This document shows positions 33,797-48,146 of a stretch of DNA of 64,000 nt, piece after piece. Below the pieces are notes generated by a model that did not search any database, was not told where the DNA came from, and saw only the letters and a program-made list of their open reading frames with translations. Source of the stretch: Certhia americana (lineage: Eukaryota > Chordata > Aves > Passeriformes > Certhiidae); contig CM031857.1 of assembly GCA_018697195.1 (NCBI GenBank), forward strand, positions 94,258,461-94,322,460, read 5' to 3'. Position 1 is the first letter of the stretch. Each line of letters starts with the position of its first letter. Made by a program: the position numbers and the translations under genes.

Positions 33797-36700
33797 ATGT
33801 ATCAACTACATTCCTAAGTTAGTTAAATGAATGTATAAATTAATTACATACATTTACCATGTATGCAAATATGTATTTGGTTGAAATCTTTTGAAATATA
33901 CTTGTAATTTTATTATTGAATTCTAAAATTTAAGGTTGCAGATATAATAGATAAATTCTTATCCTACAATCTATTGAGGCACAAATTTACGTGATGCATC
34001 TCTAAGAAAAATATCTGCTAATAAATGATCTGGTATACAATAAGCAATTCAATCATAAGTTGGCATAGAAACTAGGTTCAGCATTCTCCCTAGCAGAAAG
34101 CAGTACAGAATCTTTAACATTTTCAAGTTGTTACTCTTAACTGCCTTATATTCTCAAAACCGAGGTTTACTGTCTAGAGACACTTATGGAAACTAAGCCA
34201 AATAAATCAAGATGACTGTAATTCTTACCATGAATCCTTACTGGCCTCTTTCCAAAATAACTATAAAATGTTGCAGTTGAGGGTTTGGCTTGACTGTACA
34301 TTTTGTCTTCATTATTACTTCAATTCACAACCCAAAAATCCCCTGTTTAGCTTAAGGAATCCTTCAGAGTTGAGCTAATTTGATCAATATTGGTAAAGTG
34401 GATGTTGTTGTTGCTCAGGATAATAGTGCTTAGGGGACTACAGCAAAACTTCTCATTCTTTATATGTTATGTGATTTTTTGCAGTGATTTCACTCACCCT
34501 GCTTTTATCAGTTTCAGTAACTTAAATGTGACAATATGATCCAACCTCTGTAGGGCAGATAGATTGAACATAAAAAAAAAAGGACATGCTATCTCATTAA
34601 GGGAGATAACATTACATATGTAAATTCACCATTGGAGATGGTGTTTGGAAACCAAACCCCCCATTTATTACAATCCTGGAGTCAGCACAAGATAGATAAA
34701 TAAATCAAGTTAGATAAATTCGATCTTCAGTTTGTAGCAAAATTCTTCCAACTATCAATAATGATAATTATAGAACATTAAAAAAGTACAGTGGTAGACA
34801 ATATTTAAGGAAATTAGCAGATTTATCTTATTAGTATTATAGGTATTATTTTTTATAGGTATTATCTTCAAGTTTATATTTTGATTATGTCCAGACTGAA
34901 TATGTCTAAATTATTGATTGCAGCTTCAGGGATCAGGTTCTTTTATACATAACTAAAAGCTCTTATAAAAATGAAAGTCAAATAGAATAGATTAGTTTTA
35001 AAAATTTCAAAAATCACCAATGTTCTGTGTTAGTAGTTTTACAATTTCTTGCCTTAATTGTTAAATACTTATTAGAATAATGGTGAATTTAGGGCAGATG
35101 ATAATAATATGATTTTCTTGTAACAAAACTAATTTAGTACACATTTCTTTATATAGATGAATATATATTTTATATATTACTTGTATGGATATATATAAAT
35201 ATTTTTCCATATTTAAAAGAGGAGTTAATAGTGACCAGAGTGCATATTAGAAAAAGGGAGAGATGGAGAATGATAAATGGTGGAAGATTAATTTCTGTTT
35301 GAATATGAAAATATTCCTAACCCTGTTCATCTCTGTTCCTTCGTATGAAAGCACAGAAACTGGAGAGAAGAAATGTTCTAATAGGAAATGTTATTATATT
35401 GAGACATGGGGATATAACAATAACACAATAAATAGTATTGGTTTGCCATTCAACTATAAACAATCTTTTTAAGGAAAATTACTTTATGCTATTTTTAGGT
35501 GGAAATTAAGTATTTGTGTTTCTGTGAATATATTTAGGCAAACAGTTTGGTTCTGTATTTTAAATGTTTCACATATATGAAATGTAAAAAAAAAAATAAA
35601 AAAATTGTTTAATCTGGTTTTTTTTCCAATTGTATCCATATTTTCACCCTATTTCCATGGACACAGCCATGACTAGTGGAGTTGTTTCAATGTTATAGAT
35701 ACCATGCAGTACCTAAGTCCAGAATTCAAGGTTCTGTCCACCAAAGGACGAAATGGGATCCACATATAAAATCTTTGCTCTTCACTGTTTTTATTAACAA
35801 ACGTTATATTATATATAATGCAATGTAAAATTCCTTGAATTATTAATCACCAAGAAAAATCAAATAAAGTGTATACTTTATAAAATAAAGTAGAAGGAAG
35901 TTAAGAGGAAATAATTGCATCTTGGGAAAGCTCAGCTGTGATATCTCCAGGAAAACGGTGGAAGGAATGTCTTTTTTTCACCTTAATATATAATCTAATG
36001 TGCTGAATAAGACATTATAATGAAAAAAACATTATTATGAGAGAAGGCTATGAACATTTATATATTCTCTGGAAGATTTGTTTTTTGTATTGATATTATT
36101 AGACTGTGACAGATGAAACAGTGATAGTTTATATACCTTATTATTTTAAGAAGTACAAGGATTGCCTCGAGCCACAGCAGTGGTTCTCAAAATGATAGGA
36201 AACATTTAATCAGAAGATACACTCTATCTCTGATGAAACAAAACATGTACTAAAGTTTAGAATTATTGGAATGTTGGAATTCACATCTTTCTTGAACCAT
36301 GAGGCAACACAGGAAGCAGAATTTCCTGTTACCTTCAGAGGTGATTACCCATAGTCTTAGGGTAAAAATCTATGACTGAGTCACAGTCCTTTAGTGTTTC
36401 ATGTTGTTTCAGGAGGGTATCTACATACCATATGGGTAACTTTGTTGTAAGACATATTTACATTAATTAACATTAATTAAATTAATTAATATATAAATTA
36501 ATTAATTTACACAAATAATGTAGGAATAAAAACACAGAAGAAGGTATTTGGGTATTTTGTACATACTTGAAGTACCTGAAGCCTCGCTTAATCATGGCTG
36601 CAATGACCCAAAGTCTCTCAAAGGATTTTGTGAACTGTCTAGTTATGGTAGTCAGAGAGAAAATAAAAGAAGGACAGTTGGGAAAGAGAGTAGGAAAAAA

Positions 36701-36956
36701 CATCCACATTGTCCAAGAAACTTAATATGAAAGTAAAGGGTAGCATTGGCAAGAACTATTAAGAACTCTCACCTGAAGTTCTATCTATCTTATTCTATTT
36801 TCCATTTGTATAGATTTTTGGCTTATTCACTTTATTTTGACTCTGATCTAATGTTATTTGTCTAAACAACTTCTTTGCACTCAGAGATTAGCCTAATTCT
36901 TTAGCAGAGATCACCTCGTTACACTGGTTTTCCTTACAGCATCCCTTTCAATTTAT
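33797..36956. other. AT-rich DNA without recognisable gene
   Basis: No exon or named repeat was seen. A TTAATTAA-rich patch lies at about 36462-36510. ORFs are short and without motif. Confidence 0.55.
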
Positions 36957-37519
36957 TGTAATTTAACCCCAGCCGTCACCTAAGCCCCACCCAATCACTC
37001 AATCATTCTCCCTCAGTGGGATGAAGGAGAGAATTGGAAGTTTAAAAGTGCGAAAACTCAAGGGGTAAGAAAAAGACAGTTTAATAGGCAAGACAAAATC
37101 CACACATGAAAGCTAAGCAAAACAAGTTCATCCAGCTCTTCCTGCAGGCAGGTAGGTGTTTAGCCATTTCCAAAAAGCCATGCTCCATCATGCTAGCAGT
37201 GCTTAGGAAGACAAACACCATCATTCCTGCTTCCTCCAGCGTTACATACTGAACATAATGTGATACCCATGGTCTGTGTTGTTCCTTTGGTCAGTTGGGA
37301 TCAGCTGTCCTGGATGTGTATCCTCTGAGCTCGTGCACCCCCAGTCCCTGCACAGGTGGGGTGGGCTGAGACGCAGAAAAGACCTTGGATTTGAGTGAAC
37401 ACTGCTCAGCAAAAATGAAAATATTCCTATGTCAGCACTATTTCCAGCACAGATCCAAACACAGCTCCATAACAGCTACTATGAAGAAATTTAACTCTAT
37501 CATAGTCAAAACCAGAATA
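36957..37519 (-). mobile_element. avian ERV LTR, antisense, nearly full length
   Basis: Same LTR family and same orientation as 24111-24728. Landmarks in order on the plus strand are TTTAACCCCAGCCGTCACC, GAGAGAATTGGAAG, AAGACAGTTTAATAGGC, CAGGTAGGTGTTTAGCCATT, GGAAGACAAACACCATCATT, TTCCTTTGGTCAGTTGGGAT, CACTGCTCAGCAAAAATG, and TTAACTCTATCATAGTCAAA near the end. The terminal dinucleotides are partly decayed. There is no proviral interior and no clear target-site duplication. Confidence 0.85.
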
Positions 37520-40173
37520 AAATTGTAAAGGAGTAAAAAGGTACTCTGCATGACATATTTTGTTGCATTCAGATAGGCTATAAATTGAAATGTCAGTACA
37601 CATGTAAACCTTATATTTTCATGAAAATATATCTCATTGTTTTCTCCTGAGTGGGCTGAAAGGAAACTGAATCAGAACCATCCTTTACTAACTTGCCTTT
37701 ATTTACTGTCTTTATGGTTGGGACATTTAAGTTCATGGTACTTTTCTCAATGATGGCAATAAAAAGTAATATATCACAGTCAGTGGAACTTGAAAAGAAT
37801 AAAGAAATGTAGAGTTCATTGCAAAATCCTTGAAATAAGTGGAAATACTTACATTGTCCACAGAAGGAAATGGCACTGGTACTACAATACAGGAAATTCC
37901 TTGTCTAAATATCATGGCTTCTCATCCTCTAGAATCACTCAGAAAGATAGTTTTGCCACTACATGAAGAATATGATTAATAACTCTTTATGCTGAGCAAG
38001 TGAGCAGAATGATGAAACATTATTTGATAGTTCAGAGAGTACTTGTTATAGGCATGCAACTATGATCCCACTTGACACTGGGACAAAAGCCTTTAAGTCT
38101 CATAGGAGTTTTCCATCAAATACAATGGCTTTATGTCAGGCCTTAGGAAAGACTGAGGTTTTTGGGTTTTTTTGGGGTTTTTTTGTTGCTTTGGTTTTTT
38201 GTTTTGTTTTGTTTTGTTTGGTTGGTTGGTTGGTTGCTTTTTGGGTTTTTTTCTAATTTGTATGTATGTGTGTATGGATGCATATATCTCACAATATCCT
38301 TCATTCTATTAGAAAATCATAACACTAAAAATAAAAGAGCATTGTGGAAGGGAAGTATAAAATATATTCAGTAGCAAAGGCTGAAGAACTAGAATCCAGG
38401 AAATATATGTGGCAATTACACTCTATGCCACTGTATAAAACCTATGCCATGTAACTTTTTTTTTGTCTTTTCTGATTTCAGTTTTCTGTGAGTTGATATC
38501 TAATATTTCATATACAAGAGATACAAATGTGTGTGGACTTTTTATTTTTATTGTGCTTCTCAGAACTTCAGATATTTGTGAAAGTCTTCAGCTGCCATGA
38601 AGTTCAAAATGTAATTAGGTCAACCACAACATCATGGTCCTAAAATTAAAAAAAAATAAGAATTTGTCTAATGACTCACATATTTGACAGATGATTACCC
38701 ATACACCTCCTAGTTCTAAGGCTTTAGATCATAATCAACTTTTGAAATACTAATATTAAATCTATAAGGATAGATCCTTTCAGGTTAGAAACAAAAGAGC
38801 TGAAGGGCAAATTCACTTTTTCTTACAAAACAGCTCAATGCTAGAGATTCTCAGCAGGTTATAAGAAAGTAGCTACTGTGCTAAGCTGTTTGCTTGTCCA
38901 ATAATGTTTTCTTTCCAAGGATCTCCTTTACATTTCAATAAACTCGTTATAAATAATATGCTTGATTATATGTTTTACATCTAAAATATGGTATAGAGTT
39001 TATATTGTATAGTCTTAAGCTCAAATTCAACTTGTTCTATAAACAGAATTTGTTTATATAACTGATTAACTGGCATCAAATTAGGTCAAACACTGTTGAC
39101 ACAGTTTGGAGCTGTAATTGGTTTCTCTAATTGGTAACTATAAACCAGAATGTAATCAGCTCAGCGTAAGTACACTCTGCACTATTAACCAGTAAAGTTT
39201 GGGATCTCTTGGGAAAGGTTTGCAAACTGTAAGCTACAAACAGGATTAAAAGTCTATCAGCCTCACTGTGCTGTTTTGAAATTTATTTTGTAGAGCCAGT
39301 CATACAGAAGTGTAAGAACATATATTTATCAAACAGCAAGGAATAATGTTAACAGCTCTACCTTGATGTGGAAGCCTCCACCTCAGAGAACAGACTTGAA
39401 CATTATAGCCTTTTCCTTGCTGTAACTGAAAAATCAGCATTCAGATACAGTATTTCTGAAATGTGATAAAATTTTTTGTATCCTTTAAACAATTCTATCT
39501 CTAGTTAATAGAGTTATGCAGAAGTTTAGAAAAAACAGGGAAATTTAAGCTTAAAAATCTTTATGCAAAATCATTACAATAAAAATAATAATAAAAAAAT
39601 TTCCCTGCTTGTTTGGGATGATCAAATATATACTTTACTCTCACAGAAGTATGTGACCACTTCCAGTGACTGGAGTCAGACTTACCTTAATTTGTAAAAC
39701 CTCACTGTCTGAAAGTAACATCATCCATATGACTACTTATTGAGGTTATACTTTTTCTTTGTACAAGTCATAAATTCTATGAATATGCAAATAAGACTAG
39801 AAGGAAACTCAAGGGTCATCTACTCTGTCTTAAAGGTAGGTTCTGAAAAAGCTTGGTGGGTTTTGCCTACATTTTTCTAACACTCTCAAAACCAAAGATT
39901 ACACAAAATTCTTTAAAAATATCTAGGTTTTATATTGCTTTTCTTTCCATTCCTTTCCCTTCCCTTGATTTATGAACTTCACAATTTCATAACATTACAT
40001 TTTCTTTCACATTCTCAGTGAGTTCTTTCCAACTTCAGAGTCTATCTAGAGCACCTTTGTGATTTGTTTGCTGCTCCTTTGTATCAATTAACAATGTCTT
40101 TCAAACAGGAGTGGGGTGAGAATTCACCATTATAAACCCTGCCCAAATATTGCCAACAAGCTTGGAGATACCT
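37520..40173. other. AT-rich DNA with a G/T-rich tract
   Basis: No gene or named repeat was recognised. The 39060-39240 part is unassigned and of mixed composition. Confidence 0.5.
38157..38252 (-). repeat. T/G-rich low-complexity tract with (GTTTT)n and (GGTT)n
   Basis: The plus strand contains GGGTTTTTTT units, then (GTTTT)n, then (GGTT)n. It is the reverse-strand counterpart of the (AAAAC)n tract at 5327. The Phe/Val/Leu-rich ORFs 38062-38256 and 38162-38374 arise from it. Confidence 0.9.
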
Positions 40174-40500
40174 CACAGAATCATAGAATACAAGACTTTC
40201 AGGGTCATCTAATTCAAATCGCCTTGCCATGGGCAGGGACCCCTTCCACTAGACCAGCTTGGTCAAAGAACTGTCCAACCTGGCCTTGAAGGTTTCCATG
40301 GTTGGGGAGTCTACAGCTTCTCAGGTAAACCTTTTCCCCTGCCTCATGACCCTCACAGAAAAGGGTTTCTGCTAGAGTGGATTTCAATATCTACTCTAAA
40401 CTTGCCCTATTTCAGTTTGAAACCATTACCCCTTTTCCTGTCTTTCTGGTCTTTTAAAAAGTTTCTCTCCAGCTTTCTCGTACCCTCTGAGTACTGACAG
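40174..40500 (-). mobile_element. CR1 LINE 3' end, antisense
   Basis: The plus strand reads the CR1 3' end in reverse: CACAGAATCATAGAATACAA, CATGGGCAGGGACCCCTTCC, CACTAGACCAGCTTGGTCAA, CCAACCTGGCCTTGAAGG, CCTCATGACCCTCACAG, and AGTTTGAAACCATTACCCC. The 3' terminal ATTCTGTG-type repeat is retained at 40176-40190; the 5' truncation is near 40500. It is non-coding and dead, and is better preserved than the copies at 33075 and 43318. Confidence 0.92.
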
Positions 40501-43317
40501 GTATAATATTAATGAACAGTTAAAGAAATTATTTTCATGTTGCTGTGATCAGTTGTGTCAGAGCCTTCTTGAAGTTCAGGACTTAAGCAAAAATTAAACA
40601 AGTGAAACTAAACATTCTAGAGTAGCGCAGAAACATTTTGATATGAGTCTGGGTCAATCCAATTTAGAGAGTAGCTGTCAGCCAAAGAGACGCCCTAACT
40701 GAAAGTAGTATCTGACAAAGTGTCTGGGGTTGCAGTTATACTAGGGCAGGTTTTTTTTTCCTCTTTCTCTATTAGTTTTCTTATGAGACAGTAAAATGTT
40801 TTGAGACCTGTACAGTGATGAATGAAACTCAAGAATATGTGTTTGTTTAGTACTACTGTGTAAGCATTTTGTTGTAATTAGATCAGAATGAGACAACTTC
40901 TTCTGGGCTACTCATTAAATTATGACTATCAGTTGAATTTAAATTTCTTGGGGTTTGGGTTTCTTTTTTGATAAAATCCTTCTAAAATTGATAGAGGGAA
41001 AATATTGCTAATAACCAGTATTTTTCAAGTGAAAATAGCACACACACACACATCCCCCTATGTGTGAAATTAAGTAGCTTAAGTATTGGATACTCAAATA
41101 TTTTTGAAAGTTCCCAGTTTTCAGAAAAGTGTAAAGTCTTCTCTATCAAATCAGGCCTTTATGCACAGAACAAGATCCTGTAGTTTCTTTTTGAAAAGAG
41201 TAGTTCTTGTAAACCAGCACGTAAATATATTCATAAATATTTTAAATTGAAATTATTTCTAATTCTTTGATTCAGGGCAGGGTGTAAATTCATATAGATT
41301 TTCCAGTCTGTGAGGCACAGAAATAAAATGCAATTAAGACAAAAAAAGAGGGATCTAAGTGACTCTAAAAGATCATCCAATCCACTGAAAAAGTCCAGCA
41401 GAAAATTTAAATATGTTATAAATTGTCTATAGAACTTTTCACACTATGTACAGCCTTCTATTATTTATTTCATTTACAGATCAGAAATGCATCAGTTCCT
41501 ATAAAATATAAGAATGAGGATTTTTTTTCTTTTTTTCCAACATATTAAAAATTAGTGAAGGAAAGACCTTGACCTGAATATTGACACACTCTCTCTCTTT
41601 AAATAAAACAATCTTGAATATTGAAGCATCATGTCATATCTAGCACATCAAATATACTGAGTGTTAACCTCAATAGGTTTGTTTTATTTGTTCATTTCAG
41701 TTTGCCTACAGTCCTTCATGTGACAGATTGCTTAAATCCTAGAATGTACCGTAGCTTGGAGTGTATAAACTAAACATTCAAATTCTCTTTATCTTCTTTA
41801 CATAATACTAATTTGTTTGCTTTCAACACTAAATCAAGAAACAACATTGAAATATTAATAATGTCCATATTGTTCACCATGTAAAATGTATGCACCTAAC
41901 AGGCATTTAAAGTGTTGAATACAATAGACACATTTCCTTAGGGCTGTTTCCTTTTACTGCTGCATCTGCTTCAATTCATGTGCATTTATATATGCATTTA
42001 TCTCTAGAGAGGAGCTTTCTGGTAATCAGTGGTCTGAGAAGGTGCTAAGACTCACAGTGACCCCAAAATGGATGATCACATCCTCACTAGGTAATGTCTA
42101 CAGGGACCTTTTTCTTTTTTAAGGTATCATTGTCAATACCTTTAGAAGACGATTAATTATTTGACTCTAAGGACTGTCTCAAAAGAGGCCTCCAGATGAC
42201 ATTTTTCTTGATAATAATATTTACGCACTCATGGGCATAACCAGATTTACAACACCAATTAAACAAAAAGCACATATGTGCTATGAGCTAAGAACCTCTT
42301 GAGAAGAATCTCATTGAAAAATAAGCAATTAAAAACCCCAAACCAACCAAAACCAAGACAAGAGACTCATATTAAAATTAGCAGCAAAATGCCTTTCAAT
42401 TGTAGCTGTAACATTGTTTAATGATTTGGTCTGATTATTTATGATTAGGTTGCTTATTACCTGTTTCTTATTGAACATCTTTGTGCATGTACTTTCTATT
42501 TTTTTTTTTTTTTTCAATCAACAGTATAGAAATAGCCCTGCTTGAAATCAAGACTTACATAACTCAAAATTCTATCAGAATTTGGAATTCAAATTGTGTC
42601 TAGTGGAGACATGATACTTGGAAGATGATGAAAGAACTCCATGCCAAGAAAACAATGGAGAAATATGATCATATCTTAAGTCTGAACAGTGTAGGAGTGT
42701 CCTCTTTGCCACAGCAGGAAATGACCAGGACTCTAGGGGTGAGGTAATTGTGAAAAGAATAGGAACCTAGGTGACATTTTCCTAGATTGCTAATGAAAGA
42801 GAAGACATTTCTCTCAAGGTTATAAATGTTATGTTGCACCCAGGTTTTTAGCTTTTATATGCAGGGAAGCCTCCCTAAGAAAAGGCGCTGGCCAGGCAAT
42901 AGTTCATTTGACAAAGTGAGGAGATATCATCTCTGAAAGTAAATTTCCTAGTTCAAACAGCAGAGCTTTTAATGATACTAGATAAAGGAAAGTGGATTAA
43001 GAGAAAAAAAACAAAACGTATAGAAACAAAGTAAGGAAGTGACCCTCACACTCCTCATGTGAAAACAGAATGACCAGGGTTCATTTCAATTATCGCAGCA
43101 CAGATGCATCAGAATAGAAAACAGAAAAGGAATTAAAAGTTCATTAATTGTGTAGAGTTATGGTATCAGTGAGGTTAGAGAGACTTCATGAGAGAGTACA
43201 AATGGCTGGAGTGCTGCACTGGGTAGATACTAGCTACATCTAAAAAGCATGCCAGCTAGCAGCAAGAATTATATTTCATAAAGATTAGTTGAAATGTAAT
43301 GGTAAATCTTGGGAGAA
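40501..43317. other. AT-rich DNA, nothing firmly recognised
   Basis: A short stretch near 41350-41390 (AAGATCATCCAATCC) resembles the antisense CR1 3' end but is too short to call. A short (CA)n lies at 41039-41052 and a poly-T run at 42498-42515. Confidence 0.5.
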
Positions 43318-43612
43318 AGATTCATCTTGCAGGTGCAGAGTGCTCCTGAAGGTGCACAGTGATAGGGTGAGAGGCAACAGACATGCCAGTTGCCATATGG
43401 AAAATTCCAATTACATCTGGATTTGTTTACTGTGAGGGTGGGTGGGTCATCAAACAGCAGGCTGCTGTAGATGTGGAACCTCCACCTTTGAAGATGCTCA
43501 GCTGATCAGAGCCATGAGAAGCCTGATTTACACCAGGCCATCTTTTTGCTGGTGGATGGACTAGATGACATCTAAAGGCCCATTGCAAACTGTGTTATTC
43601 TATAGTTCTACA
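43318..43612 (+). mobile_element. CR1 LINE 3' end, sense, old subfamily
   Basis: It matches the CR1 3' region in sense: CACAGTGATAGGGTGAGAGG (SDRTRGN region), TTACTGTGAGGGTGG, GTGGAACCTCCACCTTTGAA, TGGTGGATGGACTAGATGAC and a degraded ATTCTATAGTTC tail. It shares the unusual CTTGCAGGTGCAGAGT start block with the copy at 33075-33600, so both probably derive from one subfamily. It has no open frame. Confidence 0.85.
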
Positions 43613-45075
43613 ATTATTTTGCAATAATCAAGAATTTTAGATGTACATTATTTTTGAGAAATAGTAGTGCAGGAAAATAATTCAGTGGGGTTCTGAGGTT
43701 TCCACTTTTCTGTTTTATGCAATTGTAGGTTGATCAGTAGTGGTTTTGATGATGTTTTCTAACAATAGAGGAAAAGCAAATACAATACAATAACTTGGGG
43801 ATTTTTTATCACCTGCTTTTACTTTTCCCCAAGTTGCTATTATTTCCAAACTCTCCTTTGGATATACACAGAAAATATAATATACATATAACATAATAAG
43901 CTATATTTCTGATTATTTTTCTTCTCTGTGCTTATGCACAGCAGAATTTCCTTATTTTTATTTAATATCTAATTTTTGATGGAAAGTCTCACAAATATTT
44001 TAAGTTCTTTTACTGAAAGTTAAAATAGGCCAGAAGGGTACTGACATATAAATAAATTATAATTATTATCTAGATATAAAGGTATTAGTACTCAAGCCAG
44101 TTTAAAACTAAAGTGAGGTTTTGGAGAGTAGAAATTAAAGAATTCTACAATGTAGCTCTGTAAATTCAAACCACAAATTTTAGTTTCCATATACCTGTTA
44201 CTTCTTCAATAATTCTAACTGACATATCAGACTTCTACATAATACCAAGATTTGGAATTCATATTGGGTCATTTTCAAGAGACTCTTCTCTTATTTTTCC
44301 TAGGTTTTAGGCTTTTGAGCTAAGTGTTATATTTTCACAGTTTGGCCACAAAAATAGATCTAAAAAAATATTGCATTTGAATTCAGGTTCCCCCAGTGAA
44401 ATTATAATCTGCTGTGTTTGCTTGCTGTCTGTCTTCGTACCTGTAGATGTCATCGGTGATTCTAGGACTCCTCTTTCTATGACAGATAATTCTCAGTGCA
44501 GTGAAGCAATATTAAAATTTTGCTATCAGTCCTGGAATGTATAGTGCTTCATTTTCCCCTTCAGTCAGGCCACCAACAAATGGAAATTGTATCTAGGAAA
44601 TGCTTTTTGTCTGTTTTTTTCATCATTAACCTATTGCTTCACCAGTAATAACCCACTGAAGGGTTTAATATTTTATCTTAACTGATCACTCAGACATCTT
44701 TTAGACCTGATCTAGGAATCACTTTTTCTAACTGATTATACTTTTGTTTAAATCAAAGACATATTAGGTTGTCTCTTTCTACTTGTAAATGCCCAGGTTT
44801 CACAGAAGATAAGAAACCAAAGAAACGTGGATTTTGTTTATTGTATTTTCCCCAGTAATTCTTTGGACCTGAAAGTTTTCTGCAGAGAAGGTAATAGCAT
44901 TGGCTTCTAATAGCTGGTATCTGATGAATGCTGTTTTTCCTCTTTTCCCAGACTGTAATTTTATTACTTGTCAATTTGTTGGCAGCTAACACAGTTGGCT
45001 TCATAACTTGATATAACTCTCAAGTCTTGGCCAATGCACACAATATCTTCTAATAATTTTGTAGCAATTTGGGGT
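43613..45075. other. AT-rich DNA, nothing recognised
   Basis: No exon or named repeat was seen. The minus-strand ORF at 44753-45004 (83 codons) has no recognised motif. Confidence 0.5.
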
Positions 45076-45282
45076 TAGAATCATAGAATCATCAAGGTTG
45101 GAAGAGACCTTTAAAATCATCAGGTCCAGCCATCAACCCAAGCACTACCACTGTGACTCCTAAATAAGTAAAACATAACCTAGCACCAGGTCCAGATGCT
45201 TCTTAAACACCTCCAGAGGTGGTGACTCCATCATCATCCTGGGTAACCTACTCCAAAGCCTGACCACCCTAAGAGTGATTTT
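45076..45282 (-). mobile_element. CR1 LINE 3' end, antisense, short
   Basis: The plus strand reads GAATCATAGAATCATCAAGG, TTGGAAGAGACCTTTAAAAT, CCATCAACCCAAGCACTACC, TCTTAAACACCTCCAGAGG, GGTGACTCCATCATC, and CCTGACCACCCTAAG. This is the antisense 3' end of a CR1 copy, truncated at about 45282, with the terminal ATTCTATGATTC repeat present. Confidence 0.92.
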
Positions 45283-48146
45283 TTTATAATATAGGGTTAG
45301 ATATAAATAAAGGTTATATAGTTTATATGTAACTAAAGTTTATATGCCTTTAGAACTATTTCTCTGTCTCAAATTGGTTTTTGAATAAATCTACCAGTTT
45401 CCTGATAATCCATGATAGGAGCAGTCCTTTTTTCTGGTATCCCCTCTTTAGGATTGAAAGACGTGCTTTTCAAGACAAGCTTTTCTAGTGATTACTTATC
45501 ATCTTATAATGATAAGTAATAATGAACCGGTGATCCCTGCTTCTGTAGAACTGGAGCTATTCCAAACCCCTTTCTATTACTATATTTCGTGACTGATGTC
45601 TAGCTGGTAGCAAGGTCCACAGCCTACAAAGAATTTTTTAAAACTTCAAGTCAGTTCTTAGCATCATATGTTGAATTCTTCAGTTTTACAAAGTGTGTGC
45701 AGCTCATTTTTTGTTTATATCAGTATAAACATTTACTGCTGTTCTGGGCACAAAAAGATTGAACTAAGAAACATACAGCAAAGTGCAATTGATTATGTAT
45801 TTAAACTTTACATCATTTTTGGATACCTATTTTTTAATTCTGAGAAAAATATAATATTTAAAATATGAAACATGATAAAAAATATTTAAACTTTAAAAAT
45901 ATTTTAAAAAATCATCAATAATATATAGAAAGTACATCTATCCAGGTATATATGCAATTAAATAATGTGACAAAATTTCATAGCAAATAAATTTTAGATT
46001 TTTGTGTATGGTACATCATAAAACTTATTTTACTGGTTTCTGATATGTTAGGAAAACAGGTTTTTGTTAACAGATAGAGTTGGTGGTCATAAATGTAGCC
46101 AAGAAAATAAATGCCACATAATCTTTAAAATTACTTATACATGAAAAAAATGTATATAATTATCAGAGACTTTTTTTTAAATTTCAATGTCACATTGGAT
46201 ATTACTTGAACTCATTCATATTGTTTCACAAGGTGGAATAGATTCTTATGGGTTTTAACATGTATTTGTCTTGAGCTAGTTATATTACATTAGAAACACT
46301 GAAAAACATGGAAAGTATGACTGCGATATTGGAAGCTGAAATTCTTTCACGTAATATCTGATACCTAAAAATTAAAGATCTCACCTCAACTACATTGACT
46401 GCACAGACACTAAAGAGGATCCTCATCTCAGTGATCAGAAACATCTTTTAGGATAAGGTAAATTATTTTCTGAAGAAGCTTATGTCTATCATGTGAAAAG
46501 AGAAGACCAGTGAATAACTAGCCTGCCTTAAGATGGCAAGTTTTAAAATGAGCTACAGTAAGATAATACAATTCTTTCTCAGATCCATAGAAAAATTTGC
46601 CAGCATATTCAAAACTCAACATTTATCACTGAAGCTGTCAATTATATATTACAAAAGTAAATATGTCATATGTTTATATGGTTTTGGCAATATATATTCA
46701 AGACTTTTTTTTTCTAACTTTAAAAACTTTCATTCACAAAACTATCAGGAATAAAAAAAGTCAGCTATATGAGCCACCTGATAGGACAACATATAAAGAA
46801 ATATTTAAAATTCTGTATCTTCTTTAGATGGGTAGTCTTTTATTAGCACAATGTCTAAAACTAGCACGTAAATTAACTTTTGGCACAAATTAGTGAAAGC
46901 AGTAAAAAAGACAGAAAGGGAAGGTACTGTGGAAAGTAAATTAAAATGGGAAAAGAAATTAGCTGTGGCACTGCAAACCACAGGGGCTTTTGTGCTTTGT
47001 GTAGCTCTGTCACTTTCTCAGCCAATGCTGTATTTGCAGAGCTTACACTCTCAGCAGCGTGAGTGTTTGTCACTGATGTATTGCAGAAAGGCTATCCTAC
47101 TAAATACATATAAATACATCGTTTCTGAGACTAAATGTTCCTAACACAGTGCAATAAAAGGAATTAATCTTTACTCAGGTTACTTTAGCTAAAAAATAGG
47201 ACTATAAAAACTGATTAAATGAGATTGTTGCTTTACAGAGGGAAATAAAATCTAGAAAATATCCTTTGCTAGGAGAAAATAAACTTAAGGTGGTCACGTA
47301 ATGAATTAAGCAATATTTTTGAGAGGACCGAAATGAAATCCATTGTTAAATATTAGTGTATTTTAAGGTGATCTATTCAAAAAATGAGCATGGAAACTGC
47401 TTTCTTTATGTTTGTCAGTCTCAACTGTAATTGAATCTGTGTTTCTAGAGGATTGCCTTCTGAAAACCTTAGAGTGTCAATCTCCCTGGAAGATTTAGTA
47501 CTGAAGCAATTTTATTTGGTTAAACAGCCACATTTCTTCAAGAATGCCAGAATCATAACACTGGTTTTTTTCTTACCAGATATTTTAGCTAAGAGAGAAA
47601 AAATGCACTGGAATAAAAGCAAAGAAATCAATGAGAACACAAAAACATTAAGGAAGAAACATGCTTGAAATCCCCTTTTTTTCCAGAAAATATTTATTTG
47701 GACAAATTCCGTTAAAGATTTTGGTCTATCAGAAAGTGAAGGGCAGGAATGTTTTAAGCACAATGCTCTCACAAGATAGAACTGCTCTTTCAGATAAAGA
47801 CTAAGATTAAAAATATTGAATAAATAAATAAATACTAGAAATAGCCTGACGACAATTTACTGATAGAATTCTCCATTCAAATCAAGTAGATTATAGACAC
47901 TGTCAAGGACTCTGACTGAACAGTGAATATCAATTTCTCTAAATTTTCAAAATGCTACTTTTTTATTCAGGCATTTGTAACATTAACTCAATGTCAGAGA
48001 AATAATCAATATTAAGATTATCTTGCAAATTTTAATAAATTCTACTTGGGAAATGTAACTTTCACATTTCACATGGGAGGAATGAAAAAAAAATATTAAT
48101 ATGGATAAAATAGATTCTGTCTTTGGACATAGAAAATAGAATAGAT
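45283..48146. other. AT-rich DNA with a small hairpin
   Basis: No gene was recognised. A 12-bp perfect inverted repeat (ATTACTTATCAT, 45491-45502, and its complement at 45509-45520) with a 6-bp loop is the only local structure. ORFs such as 47453-47668 have no recognised motif. Confidence 0.5.

Noticed and set aside
41350..41390. Possible extra antisense CR1 3' end
   Set aside because: Only about 15 to 20 bases resemble CR1, which is too little to separate from chance.
45491..45520. 12-bp perfect hairpin considered as a microRNA precursor
   Set aside because: The stem is far too short for a pre-miRNA, and A/T-only hairpins of this size are expected by chance.
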